Below are positions 8,602 through 17,230 of a stretch of DNA of 64,000 nucleotides, piece by piece. The notes beneath the pieces were generated by a model. The model was not told the origin of the DNA. It saw only the letters and a program-made list of their open reading frames with translations, and did not search any database. Positions within the stretch are counted from its first letter, which is position 1. Each line of letters opens with the position of its first letter. The position numbers and the translations under genes were made by a program. This DNA comes from JBQCHF01 sp051954955 (GTDB lineage Bacteria > Actinomycetota > Actinomycetes > Motilibacterales > Motilibacteraceae): NCBI GenBank assembly GCA_051954955.1, contig JBQCHF010000126.1, positions 1 to 64,000 of the forward strand. The letters are read 5' to 3'.

Positions 8602-9408
8602 ATGAGCCGCCGTCAGCGCCTGGACGCCGAGCTGGTCCGCCGCGGGCTGGCGCGCTCGCGCGAGCAGGCCGTGCAGCTGGTGGCTGCCGGCCGGGTGAGC
8701 GTGGCCGGTCAGGTGGCGACCAAGCCGGCCACCCAGGTCGACCTGGGCGCCGCCGTGGTGGTGCGCGAGGACGAGGCCGACCCGGGCTACGCCTCCCGCG
8801 GTGGCCACAAGCTGGCCGGCGCGCTGGCCGCGTTCGGCCCTCGTGGCCTCGCCGTGGCCGGCCGGCGGTGCCTGGACGCCGGCGCCTCCACCGGTGGCTT
8901 CACCGACGTCCTGCTGCGCTCCGGAGCGGCGCGGGTGCTGGCCGTCGACGTCGGCTACGGGCTGCTCGCCTGGTCGCTGCGCACGGACGAGCGGGTCGAC
9001 GTGCACGAGCGGGTCAACGTGCGCGACCTGCGCCCGGAGGCGATCGGGGGACCGGTCGAGCTGGTCGTCGGCGACCTGTCGTTCATCTCGCTCGCGCTGG
9101 TGCTGCCGGCGCTGACCGGGTGCACCGTGCCGGACGGCGACCTGGTGCTCATGGTGAAACCGCAGTTCGAGGTCGGCCGTGAACGGCTGGGCTCCGGCGG
9201 GGTGGTGCGCGACCCGGTGCTGCGGGCCGAGGCGGTGCGCGAGGTCGCCGCGGCGGCCGAGCGGCTGGGCCTGGGCGTGCGCGGCGTCGTCGCCAGCCCG
9301 TTGCCCGGTCCCTCGGGGAACGTGGAGTACTTCCTCTGGCTGCACCGCGGCGCTGCGCCGCTGGACCCGGCCGACCTCGACCGCGCCGTGCAGGAAGGGC
9401 CGCAGTGA
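8602..9408 (+). CDS. tlyA: TlyA family 16S/23S rRNA 2'-O-methyltransferase
   Basis: 268 residues. Residues 1-60 form an S4 RNA-binding domain (RQRLDAELVRRGLARSREQA). An FtsJ-type SAM methyltransferase domain follows, with CLDAGASTGGFTD as motif I. The K-D-K-E catalytic residues are visible in SRGGHKL, GDLSFISL, MVKPQFEVG and NVEYFLW. TlyA methylates cytidines in 16S and 23S rRNA, which sensitises ribosomes to capreomycin-type drugs. The next gene, nadK, overlaps its stop by GTGA, as in other actinobacteria. Confidence 0.95.
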   Translation: MSRRQRLDAELVRRGLARSREQAVQLVAAGRVSVAGQVATKPATQVDLGAAVVVREDEADPGYASRGGHKLAGALAAFGPRGLAVAGRRCLDAGASTGGFTDVLLRSGAARVLAVDVGYGLLAWSLRTDERVDVHERVNVRDLRPEAIGGPVELVVGDLSFISLALVLPALTGCTVPDGDLVLMVKPQFEVGRERLGSGGVVRDPVLRAEAVREVAAAAERLGLGVRGVVASPLPGPSGNVEYFLWLHRGAAPLDPADLDRAVQEGPQ

Positions 9409-10403
9409 CCGTCATCCGTCCCGCCGCGGGACCCACCGCGGCCGGCCCTGACCCGGCGGGGCCGCGCAGCGTGCTCTTCGTGGCCCACACCGGCCGCCCC
9501 GGCGCGCTGGTGGACGCCCGGGCGGCGGCCGAGCAGCTGCTGGCCGCCGGCATCGAGGTGCGGGTGCTCGCCCCGGAGGCGGCCGAGCTCGGGGTGCGCG
9601 GCCTGCGGGTGGTGGAGTGCGACGACGAGGCCGCGCAGGGCTGCGAGCTGGTGGTGGTGCTCGGCGGCGACGGCACGCTGCTGCGCGGGGCCGAGCTGGC
9701 CCGGCCCACCGGCACGCCGCTGCTGGGGGTCAACCTCGGCCACGTCGGCTTCCTGGCCGAGGCCGAGCGCGAGGACCTGTCCGCCACCGTCGAGCGGGTG
9801 GTGGCCCGTCGCTACGACATCGAGGAGCGGATGACCCTCGACGTCGTCGTCCGGCACGACGGCCGCGAGGTGGCCCGCACCTGGGCGGTGAACGAGGCCT
9901 CGGTGGAGAAGGCGAGCCGGCAGCGGATGCTGGAGGTGGTCGTCGAGGTCGACGGCCGGCCTCTGTCCCGCTGGGGCTGCGACGGGGTCGTCTGCGCCTC
10001 GCCCACCGGCTCCACCGCCTACGCCTTCTCCGCCGGCGGGCCGGTCGTCTGGCCCGAGGTCGAGGCGCTGCTGCTGGTCCCGATCAGCGCCCACGCGCTG
10101 TTCGCCCGCCCGCTGGTGGCCGCGCCGACCTCGGTGCTCGCCGTGGAGGTGCTGGCCGGCACCGACGGCTCGGGGGTGCTGTGGTGCGACGGCCGCCGGC
10201 CGGTCGACCTGCCGCCCGGGGCGCGGATCGAGGTGCGCCGCGGGTCCCGGCCGGTGCGCCTGGCGCGGCTGCACCGGGCCCCGTTCACCGACCGGCTGGT
10301 GGCCAAGTTCGCCCTGCCCGTGGAGGGCTGGCGTGGGCGGCGCAGCGACCCGGCTCCGGGGGGCACCCTCGCCGCGCCCGGCGACCCGACGCTGGCGGAC
10401 TAG
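9405..10403 (+). CDS. nadK: NAD kinase
   Basis: 332 residues that phosphorylate NAD to NADP, using ATP or polyphosphate in actinobacteria. Signatures are VVLGGDGTLLR (nucleotide-binding GGDG), NLGHVGFLAE, AVNEASVEK and SPTGSTAYAFSAGGP. The protein has short Pro/Gly-rich tails at both ends. It starts GTG within the tlyA stop and is followed 54 bp later by recN, the conserved tlyA-nadK-recN order. Confidence 0.95.
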   Translation: MTVIRPAAGPTAAGPDPAGPRSVLFVAHTGRPGALVDARAAAEQLLAAGIEVRVLAPEAAELGVRGLRVVECDDEAAQGCELVVVLGGDGTLLRGAELARPTGTPLLGVNLGHVGFLAEAEREDLSATVERVVARRYDIEERMTLDVVVRHDGREVARTWAVNEASVEKASRQRMLEVVVEVDGRPLSRWGCDGVVCASPTGSTAYAFSAGGPVVWPEVEALLLVPISAHALFARPLVAAPTSVLAVEVLAGTDGSGVLWCDGRRPVDLPPGARIEVRRGSRPVRLARLHRAPFTDRLVAKFALPVEGWRGRRSDPAPGGTLAAPGDPTLAD

Positions 10404-10444
10404 CGCTTCCGCGTCGCGCCGCCTTCGCTGTCGGCCGACGCCAG

Positions 10445-10450
10445 TAGGCT
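10445..10450 (+). promoter_or_regulatory. -10 element for a leaderless recN mRNA
   Basis: TAGGCT lies 7 nt before the recN GTG, placing the transcription start on the start codon. No Shine-Dalgarno is visible, so recN is probably also read from its own leaderless transcript. Confidence 0.55.
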
Positions 10451-10457
10451 CCCCGGC

Positions 10458-12293
10458 GTGCTGGAGCACCTGCGCATCCGCGGCCTCGGCGTCATCGAGG
10501 ACGCCGAGCTCGAGCTCTCGCCCGGGCTCACGGTCATCACCGGCGAGACCGGCGCCGGCAAGACCATGGTCGTCACCGGCCTGGGCCTGCTGCTCGGTGG
10601 CAAGGCCGACGCGGGGCGGGTCCGACCCGGCGAGCGCAGCGCGGTGGTCGAGGGCCGGGTGGTGCTGGCCGAGGGGCACCCGGCGCTGGTGCGCGCGCAG
10701 GAGGCGGGCGCGGAGCTCGAGCCGGTGCCTCCAGCGACCCACGTGTCCCCACCCCCGGCCAGGCCCGGCGGTCGCCGTCGCCCAAAGGCGGCTGAGGACC
10801 CCCCGCCGGTGCCCCGGCAGGAGCTGCTGGTGGTCCGCTCGGTCTCTGCGGAGGGACGCAGCCGCGCGCACCTGGGCGGCTCCGGCGTGCCCCTCGCGGT
10901 GCTCGGGGAGCTGGCCGACGACCTCGTCGCCGTGCACGGCCAGGACGACCAGCGCCGGCTGCTGCAGCCGGCCCGCCAGCGGGCCGCCCTGGACCGGTTC
11001 GCCGGGACCGCGGTGGCCGAGCCGCTGTCGGCCTACGCGGAGGACTACGCGAGGCTGCGTGAAGTGCGCCGGATGCTGGAGGAGCTCACCACCCGCGCCC
11101 GCGAGCGGGCCCAGGAGGCCGACCTGCTCCGCTTCGGCCTGGACGAGGTCGAGGCCGTCTCCCCGGTGGCCGGCGAGGACACCCAGCTGGCTGCGGAGGA
11201 GGGCCGGCTGGCCCACGCCGACGGCCTGCGGGCGGCCGCGGCCTCGGCCCACGAGGCGCTGCTGGGCGATCCGTCGACCGACGGCGTGGGCACCGTGGAC
11301 GCCGTCGCCCTGGTCGGCGCCGCCCGCCGCGCCCTCGACGCCGCCCGCGACCACGACCCGGCGCTGGCCGCGCTGGCCGACCGGCTCGCCGAGGTCTCCT
11401 ACCTCCTGTCCGACGTCGGGGCCGACCTCGCCTCCTACACCGCCGCGATGGACACCGACCCGGCCCGGCTGGCCGCGGTGCAGGAGCGGCGCGCGGCCCT
11501 GTCCGCGCTGCAGCGCAAGTACGGCGACACCGCCGCGGCGGTGCTGGAGTGGTCGCGCCGCGCCGCCGCGCGGCTGAGCGAGCTCGAGGGGGACGACGAG
11601 CGGATCGACGCCCTGCGCGCCGAGGAGGAGCGGCTGCTGGGCCGGCTGGCCGACCTCGCCGGGCAAGTCTCCCGGGCCCGCCAGCAGGCGGCGGGCCGGC
11701 TCGGGGAGCAGGTGACCGCCGAGCTCGCCGACCTGGCCATGCCGCACGCCCGGGTCAGCGTGCAGGTGCGCCAGAGCGAGGACCCCGAGGGGCTGCCGGT
11801 GGACGGGCGACGGGTGGCCTTCGGTGCCACCGGCGTCGACGAGGTCGAGCTGCTGCTGGCCCCGCACCCCGGCGCCCCGGCGCGGACGCTGCACAAGGGC
11901 GCCTCCGGCGGCGAGCTGTCCCGGGTCATGCTCGCGGTGGAGGTGGTCTTCGCCGGCGCGGACCCGGTGCCCACCTTCGTCTTCGACGAGGTCGACGCGG
12001 GCGTCGGCGGCAAGGCGGCGGTGGAGGTGGGGAGGCGGCTGGCCCGCCTGGCCCGCTCGGCCCAGGTGCTCGTGGTCACCCACCTGCCGCAGGTGGCCGC
12101 CTTCGCCGACCGGCACCTGCAGGTCGTGAAGAGCAACGACGGCTCGGTCACCCGCACCGGGGTGGTCGCGCTGAGCGACGACGCCCGGGTGCAGGAGCTG
12201 TCCCGCATGCTCGCCGGGCTGGAGGGGTCCGAGACCGCGCTGGCGCACGCCGAGGAGCTGCTCGAGGCGGCCCGGAGCGCCAAGGCCGGCTGA
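10458..12293 (+). CDS. recN: DNA repair protein RecN
   Basis: 611 residues of the SMC-like ATPase RecN, which acts in double-strand-break repair. The Walker A is ITGETGAGKTMV near residue 30. The C-terminal ABC signature KGASGGELSRVMLA is followed by Walker B FVFDEVDAGVGG and the D/H-loop (VVTHLPQVAAFAD). The central part is coiled coil. A Pro/Arg-rich insertion (around residues 85-118) interrupts the N-terminal lobe after VLAEGHPALVRA; it looks disordered and is larger than in most RecN. The start is GTG. Confidence 0.95.
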   Translation: MLEHLRIRGLGVIEDAELELSPGLTVITGETGAGKTMVVTGLGLLLGGKADAGRVRPGERSAVVEGRVVLAEGHPALVRAQEAGAELEPVPPATHVSPPPARPGGRRRPKAAEDPPPVPRQELLVVRSVSAEGRSRAHLGGSGVPLAVLGELADDLVAVHGQDDQRRLLQPARQRAALDRFAGTAVAEPLSAYAEDYARLREVRRMLEELTTRARERAQEADLLRFGLDEVEAVSPVAGEDTQLAAEEGRLAHADGLRAAAASAHEALLGDPSTDGVGTVDAVALVGAARRALDAARDHDPALAALADRLAEVSYLLSDVGADLASYTAAMDTDPARLAAVQERRAALSALQRKYGDTAAAVLEWSRRAAARLSELEGDDERIDALRAEEERLLGRLADLAGQVSRARQQAAGRLGEQVTAELADLAMPHARVSVQVRQSEDPEGLPVDGRRVAFGATGVDEVELLLAPHPGAPARTLHKGASGGELSRVMLAVEVVFAGADPVPTFVFDEVDAGVGGKAAVEVGRRLARLARSAQVLVVTHLPQVAAFADRHLQVVKSNDGSVTRTGVVALSDDARVQELSRMLAGLEGSETALAHAEELLEAARSAKAG

Positions 12294-12371
12294 TCCACGA
12301 GAGCACGGCCGCGCTCGCCACCGGCTCGGCGACCCGATCGGCGCGCCCGGCTCTGGCAGGATGGCGGACCG

Positions 12372-13556
12372 ATGAGGATCGTCCTGCCCCGACGCCGGTC
12401 CCGGCAGCCGGAGCTGCCGGGGGTCAGCGGCGTGCTGCGGCTGGACCGGCGGACCAAGAACCTCACCAAGCGGCTGCGCCCGGGCGACATCGCCGTCATC
12501 GACCACGTCGACCTGGACCGGGTGAGCGCCGAGGCCCTGGTGGCCTGCGGGGTGGCCGCCGTCGTCAACGCCGCGCCGAGCATCAGCGGCCGCTACCCGA
12601 ACCTCGGCCCGGAGATCGTGGTGGCCGCCGGGGTGCCGCTGGTCGACGATGTCGGCGGCGAGGTCATGCAGCAGGTGGCCGAGGGCACCGAGGCCCGGCT
12701 CGACGGCGGCTGCCTCTACGTGGCCGACCGGGTGGTGGCCGAGGGGACCGTGCAGACGGTGGAGAGCGTGGCCGACGCCATGGAGCGCGCCCGCGCCGGT
12801 CTCGCGGTGCAGCTGGAGGCGTTCGCCACCAACACGATGGAGTTCCTCAAGCGCGAGCGCGACCTGCTGCTGGACAGCGTGGGGGTGCCCGAGGTCCGCA
12901 CCCGGTTCGGCGGCCGGCACGCGCTCATCGTGGTCCGCGGATACCACTACAAGGAGGATCTCGCCACGCTGCGGCCCTACATCCGCGAGTTCCGGCCGGT
13001 GCTGGTCGGCGTCGACGGCGGGGCGGACGCGCTGCTGGAGGCCGGCTGGAAGCCGGACGTCATCGTCGGCGACATGGACTCGGTCTCGGACGCAGCGCTC
13101 ACCGGCGGGGCCGAGCTGGTCGTGCACGCCTACCGCGACGGGCGCGCACCCGGCCTGGCGCGGCTCGAGCAGCTGGGGGTCGACTCGGTCGTCTTCCCGG
13201 CCGTGGGCACCAGCGAGGACGTCGCGATGCTGCTGGCCGACGACAAGGGCGCCGACCTCATCGTGGCCGTCGGCACCCACGCCACGCTGGAGGAGTTCCT
13301 GGACAAGGGCCGCGACGGCCAGGCCAGCACCTTCCTGACCCGGCTGCGGGTGGGCGGCAAGCTGGTCGACGCCAAGGGTGTGAGCCGGCTCTACCGCAGC
13401 CGCATCGGCACCGGCCAGCTGGTCGTGCTGGTGCTGGCCGGCCTGCTGGCCCTGGTGGTGGCGCTGGCGGCCACCCCCACCGGACAGGCGGCGCTGGGCG
13501 TGCTGCGGGGGCGCTGGGACGACGTCGTCTTCTGGATACAGGAGCTGTTCACGTGA
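12372..13556 (+). CDS. steA: SteA-like septation protein
   Basis: 394 residues. The middle of the protein is related to thiamin pyrophosphokinase (VGVDGGADALLEAGWKPDVIVGDMDSVSD). A C-terminal membrane helix (LVVLVLAGLLALVVALAA) follows. This matches SteA (Rv1697 / Cgl SteA), which with SteB helps daughter-cell separation and cell-wall remodelling. A CAGGAT hexamer sits 9 nt before the ATG and may be its -10. The SteB-type gene follows 52 bp later, as in corynebacteria. Confidence 0.9.
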   Translation: MRIVLPRRRSRQPELPGVSGVLRLDRRTKNLTKRLRPGDIAVIDHVDLDRVSAEALVACGVAAVVNAAPSISGRYPNLGPEIVVAAGVPLVDDVGGEVMQQVAEGTEARLDGGCLYVADRVVAEGTVQTVESVADAMERARAGLAVQLEAFATNTMEFLKRERDLLLDSVGVPEVRTRFGGRHALIVVRGYHYKEDLATLRPYIREFRPVLVGVDGGADALLEAGWKPDVIVGDMDSVSDAALTGGAELVVHAYRDGRAPGLARLEQLGVDSVVFPAVGTSEDVAMLLADDKGADLIVAVGTHATLEEFLDKGRDGQASTFLTRLRVGGKLVDAKGVSRLYRSRIGTGQLVVLVLAGLLALVVALAATPTGQAALGVLRGRWDDVVFWIQELFT

Positions 13557-13608
13557 GCCGGCGCCGCGGCGACCGCCCGACCGGCCGGGAGCGCAGAGGG
13601 CCGGCAGC

Positions 13609-14571
13609 GTGATCGACTTCCGCTACCACGTCGTCTCGATCATCGCGATCTTCATGGCCCTGGCCGTCGGGATCGTGCTGGGGTCCGGACCGCTCAAGGG
13701 CCCGATCGACAGCACGCTCCAGCAGCAGCTGGAGCAGCTGCGCACGGACCGCAACGACCTGCGCACGCAGCTGACCCAGTCCAAGGGCCGGCTCGACTAC
13801 GACGACGCGGTCGTGGCCCAGGTCGCCCCCCAGGTGCTGGCCGGTCGGCTGGCCGAGCGCCGGGTCGCGCTGGTCCTGCTGCCCGCCGCCGACGGCGACC
13901 TGGCCGACGCCACCGCCACCGCCGTGCGCCAGGCCGGCGCCACGGTGACCAGCACGGTCACGGTCACCGACGCGTGGCTGGACCCGGCCCAGCAGGGTGC
14001 CCTCGGCCGGCTGGTCGACCAGAGCGCCCCCACCGGCACCACCTACCGGGACGGGGCGGGGGTGCAGGAACGGGCCGCCGCCGCCCTGGCCCGCGCCCTC
14101 GTCGTGCCCGACCCCGCCCTGGCGCCCGCCGAGGACGCCTCCGGGCGCGCCTTCCTGGACGCGCTGGCCGCTGCCGGCTTCGTCAAGGTGGACGGCAGAC
14201 CGGTGGGTCGGGCCACGCTGGCCGTCGTCGAGGCCGGGCCCGCGCCGCAGGTCCCCACCGACGGCACCAAGGCGCAGGTGACCGACCTGGTGGGCCTGGC
14301 CACCGCGCTGGACGCCGCCGACCAGGGCACCGTGGTGGCCGGGCCGGTGGAGTCCGCCGGCGCCGGCGGGGTGGTGGCGGCGGTTCGCTCGGGGGACGCC
14401 GCCAAGCGGCTGTCCACGGTCGACGCGCTGGGTACCGCGGCCGGGCGGATGAGCGTCCCGCTGGCCCTGGCCGCGCAGGCGCAGGGCACCAGCGCCGCCT
14501 ACGGCTTCGGCGAGGGCGCCGCCCGGCCGTTGCCCAGCCCGCTGCCCTCGCTCACCCCCGTCGCGCGATGA
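13609..14571 (+). CDS. mctB: SteB / MctB-type membrane-anchored protein
   Basis: 320 residues. The opening IDFRYHVVSIIAIFMALAVG is the family signature: a short cytosolic turn, then one membrane helix. A coiled coil (LQQQLEQLRTDRNDLRTQL) follows, then an extracytoplasmic alpha/beta domain. The family is called copper transporter MctB in mycobacteria and SteB in corynebacteria, where it works with SteA. Direct pairing with steA here favours the envelope role. No Cys/Met-rich copper motif is visible. Start GTG at 13609; its stop overlaps the next ATG. Confidence 0.88.
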   Translation: MIDFRYHVVSIIAIFMALAVGIVLGSGPLKGPIDSTLQQQLEQLRTDRNDLRTQLTQSKGRLDYDDAVVAQVAPQVLAGRLAERRVALVLLPAADGDLADATATAVRQAGATVTSTVTVTDAWLDPAQQGALGRLVDQSAPTGTTYRDGAGVQERAAAALARALVVPDPALAPAEDASGRAFLDALAAAGFVKVDGRPVGRATLAVVEAGPAPQVPTDGTKAQVTDLVGLATALDAADQGTVVAGPVESAGAGGVVAAVRSGDAAKRLSTVDALGTAAGRMSVPLALAAQAQGTSAAYGFGEGAARPLPSPLPSLTPVAR

Positions 14572-15599
14572 CCGGCGCACCTCGCCTCCCGCGGCGGCAC
14601 GGTGCCCTCGCCGCGCTGGTCGCGGGGGCGGCCGCCGCCCCGCTGACGCAGACCGCCCTGGAGCGCACGGTGCAGCGGGGCCGGCTGGGCGGGGCCTCGC
14701 GCTGGACGCGGACCAACCACCGCGGGGAGACCGTCTCGCTGCTCGAGGGGCCGGCCGCGGTGCTGGCGGCGGCCGCCGCCACCGCGCTGGCAGGGCCGAC
14801 CCTGCGCCGGCCCGCCGTGCTGGCCACCCTGGCCGCCGGCGCCCTGGGTGCGCTGGACGACCTGCGCGGCGACGGTGGCGACCGCGGGCTGCGGGGCCAC
14901 CTGCGCGCCGCCGCGCAGGGGCGGGTGACCACCGGGGCGGTGAAGGTGGTCGGCATCGGGGCGGCCGGGTTGCTGGCCGGGCGGCTGCTGGTGGACCGTG
15001 CGCCGGCGCAGGGCGGTCCCGCAGGGTTTGCCGAGGGCCGGCTGCTGGACGTCGTGCTGGCCGGCGGAGTGGTGGCCGGCACCGCAAACCTGCTCAACCT
15101 GCTGGACCTTCGCCCGGGCCGGGCGCTCAAGGCCGCCCTGCTGCTGGCCACCCCGACCGTGCTGCGCGCACGCCCCGGCGCCGCCGCGGCCGCCGCGGGG
15201 GCGGGGGTGGCCGTCGGGCTGCTGCCCGCCGACCTGGCCGAACGCTCCATGCTCGGCGACGCCGGGGCCAACGCGCTGGGCGCCCTGTTCGGGGTCGCCG
15301 CGGCGTCCGGTGCCTCCCGGCGGTCGCTGGCCGGGCGTCTGGCGGTGCTCGTCGGGCTCACGGCGGCCAGCGAGCGGGTCAGCTTCACCCGGGTGATCGA
15401 GGCGACCGCCCCGTTGCGCGTGCTGGACCGGCTGGGCCGGCGGCCGCTTCCGGCCGCTCCGGCTCCGGCCCCGGCTCCGGCTGCGGTGGCTGGTCCGGTG
15501 GATGCTCGGGTGGATGCTCGGGGCGAGGAGGCGAGCGAGGTGGCCGACCCGAGCGCCCGCGGGTCGGAGGAGGGGCCGGCGCCGGCCGGTGCCCGCTGA
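14568..15599 (+). CDS. MraY/WecA-like polyprenyl-phosphate glycosyl-1-phosphate transferase homologue
   Basis: 343 residues with about eight hydrophobic segments. It has degenerate but recognisable motifs of the MraY/WecA family: the LDD pair (Asp97, Asp98), NLLNLLDLRPGRALK in place of NxxNxxDGxDG, and LGDAGANALG for the GDxGS loop. Canonical members move a sugar-1-phosphate from UDP-sugar to undecaprenyl phosphate; the altered second motif makes the activity uncertain. The tail is Ala/Pro-rich. It overlaps SteB/MctB (ATGA) and MurJ (ATG within the stop), tying it to a cell-wall operon. Confidence 0.8.
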   Translation: MTGAPRLPRRHGALAALVAGAAAAPLTQTALERTVQRGRLGGASRWTRTNHRGETVSLLEGPAAVLAAAAATALAGPTLRRPAVLATLAAGALGALDDLRGDGGDRGLRGHLRAAAQGRVTTGAVKVVGIGAAGLLAGRLLVDRAPAQGGPAGFAEGRLLDVVLAGGVVAGTANLLNLLDLRPGRALKAALLLATPTVLRARPGAAAAAAGAGVAVGLLPADLAERSMLGDAGANALGALFGVAAASGASRRSLAGRLAVLVGLTAASERVSFTRVIEATAPLRVLDRLGRRPLPAAPAPAPAPAAVAGPVDARVDARGEEASEVADPSARGSEEGPAPAGAR

Positions 15600-17230
15600 T
15601 GCGGCCGCGCTCGTCCAGCCCGATCACCGCCCGGTTCACCAGCACGCTCACCGGCACCCTCGCCGGCGGCGCCGCGCTCATCGCGGTGGTCACGCTGCTC
15701 TCCCGGGTGGTCGGCTTCGGTCGCTGGCTGGTGTTCTCCGGCACGGTGGAGGACAGCTGCCTGGGCACCGCCTACACCACCGCCAACATGCTCCCCAACA
15801 TCCTGTTCGAGGTGTTCGCCGGCGGGGCGCTGGCCAGCGCGGTGGTGCCGTTGGTGGCCGCGCCCCTGGCCCGCGGCGCCGCCGAGGAGGCCCGACGCAC
15901 GGCGTCGGCGCTGCTCACCTGGGCCGTCGCGGCGCTGCTGCCGGTCGCGGTCGTGGGGATCCTGCTGGCCGAGCCCCTGATGACCGCGCTGGTCGGCCAC
16001 CCGGCCGGCTGCGACGCCGCGGACGTCGCCGGCGTCGCCGTGGCCATGTTCGTGCTGCTGGTGCCGCAGGTCGTCCTCTACGGCGTGGCCGTCGTGGCCG
16101 CCGGCGTGCTCAACGCCCGGCGCCGGTTCCTCGCCCCGGCGCTCGCGCCGCTGCTGTCCAGCCTGGTGGTGGCCGCCGCCTACGTCGCCTTCGACGCCGG
16201 CTACGACGGCAGCCTCACCGACCTGGCCTCCTTCCCCGAGCGCTCGGTGCTGGTGCTGGGTCTGGGCACCACGGCGGGAGTGGTGGTGCTCGCGGCGACC
16301 AGCCTGCTGCCGGTGCTGCGCACCGAGCGGCTGCGCCCCACCTTCGCCTTCCCGCCGGGGGTGGCGCCGCGGGCCCGCGGGCTGGCCGCGGCCGGCCTTG
16401 CCGGGCTGGTGGCCCAGCAGCTGGCCACGCTGGTGGTCATCGTCGTCACCAACCGCTCCGGCGGCGCGCTCACCGTCTACAACTACGCCTGGGCCGTCTA
16501 CCTGCTGCCCTACGCGGTGCTGGCGGTGCCGATCGCGACGGCGAGCTTCACCGCGCTGGCCGAGCACCTCGGCCGCGGCGACGACGAGGCCTACGCCCGC
16601 ACGGCGGCGGCCACCACGAGGGCCGTCGTGGTCGCCGGCACGCTGGGGGCGGCCGTGCTGGCCGGCGCCGCCCTGCCGGTGGCCCGGACCTTCGGGGTGC
16701 AGCCGCCGGCGCGGATGGCCTGGGCGCTGGTCGCGCTGGCACCGGGGCTGGTGGGCTACGGGCTGGTCGCGCACCTCGGGCGGGCGCTCTACGCGCGCGG
16801 GGAGGGCCGGGCGGCGGCCACGGCCACGGTGGCGGGCTGGGTGGTGGCCGGAGCGGGAGCGGCCGTGGTGGCCGGCCTGGTCGCCGCCACCTGGGTGGTG
16901 GTGGCGGCCGGGGCGGCGATCAGCGTGGGGATGACGGTGAGCGCGGTGCTGCTGCTGGCGTCGGTGCGTCGGGCGGCCGGGGGCCCGGCGCTCGCGGGCG
17001 TCCTGCGCGCCGTGCTGGCCGGAGGTGCCGGCGCGGTGCTGGGCGCGGCGGCCGGTGCGGCCGCCTCGGCGGTGCTGCCGGCCGCCGGCCGGGTGGGCAG
17101 CGCGCTGGAGGCGGCTCTGGCCGGCACGGTGGCCGGCGGCGTGTTCGCGGCCGGCCTGCTGGTGCTGGACGGCGGCGACCTGCGCGCCGTGCTGCGCCGG
17201 CTGCCCGTGGGCGGGCGGGCCGTGTCGTGA
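15599..17230 (+). CDS. murJ: MurJ-type lipid II flippase
   Basis: 543 residues, about 14 membrane helices, MATE/MVF superfamily. The N-terminus shows LSRVVGFGRWLVFSG and the family's conserved ANMLPNILFEVFAGGALASA. MurJ moves lipid II across the membrane for peptidoglycan synthesis. This copy lacks the long cytoplasmic pseudokinase tail of mycobacterial MviN (Rv3910), so it may be a second MurJ paralogue rather than the essential one. It overlaps the flanking genes at both ends. Confidence 0.85.
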   Translation: MRPRSSSPITARFTSTLTGTLAGGAALIAVVTLLSRVVGFGRWLVFSGTVEDSCLGTAYTTANMLPNILFEVFAGGALASAVVPLVAAPLARGAAEEARRTASALLTWAVAALLPVAVVGILLAEPLMTALVGHPAGCDAADVAGVAVAMFVLLVPQVVLYGVAVVAAGVLNARRRFLAPALAPLLSSLVVAAAYVAFDAGYDGSLTDLASFPERSVLVLGLGTTAGVVVLAATSLLPVLRTERLRPTFAFPPGVAPRARGLAAAGLAGLVAQQLATLVVIVVTNRSGGALTVYNYAWAVYLLPYAVLAVPIATASFTALAEHLGRGDDEAYARTAAATTRAVVVAGTLGAAVLAGAALPVARTFGVQPPARMAWALVALAPGLVGYGLVAHLGRALYARGEGRAAATATVAGWVVAGAGAAVVAGLVAATWVVVAAGAAISVGMTVSAVLLLASVRRAAGGPALAGVLRAVLAGGAGAVLGAAAGAAASAVLPAAGRVGSALEAALAGTVAGGVFAAGLLVLDGGDLRAVLRRLPVGGRAVS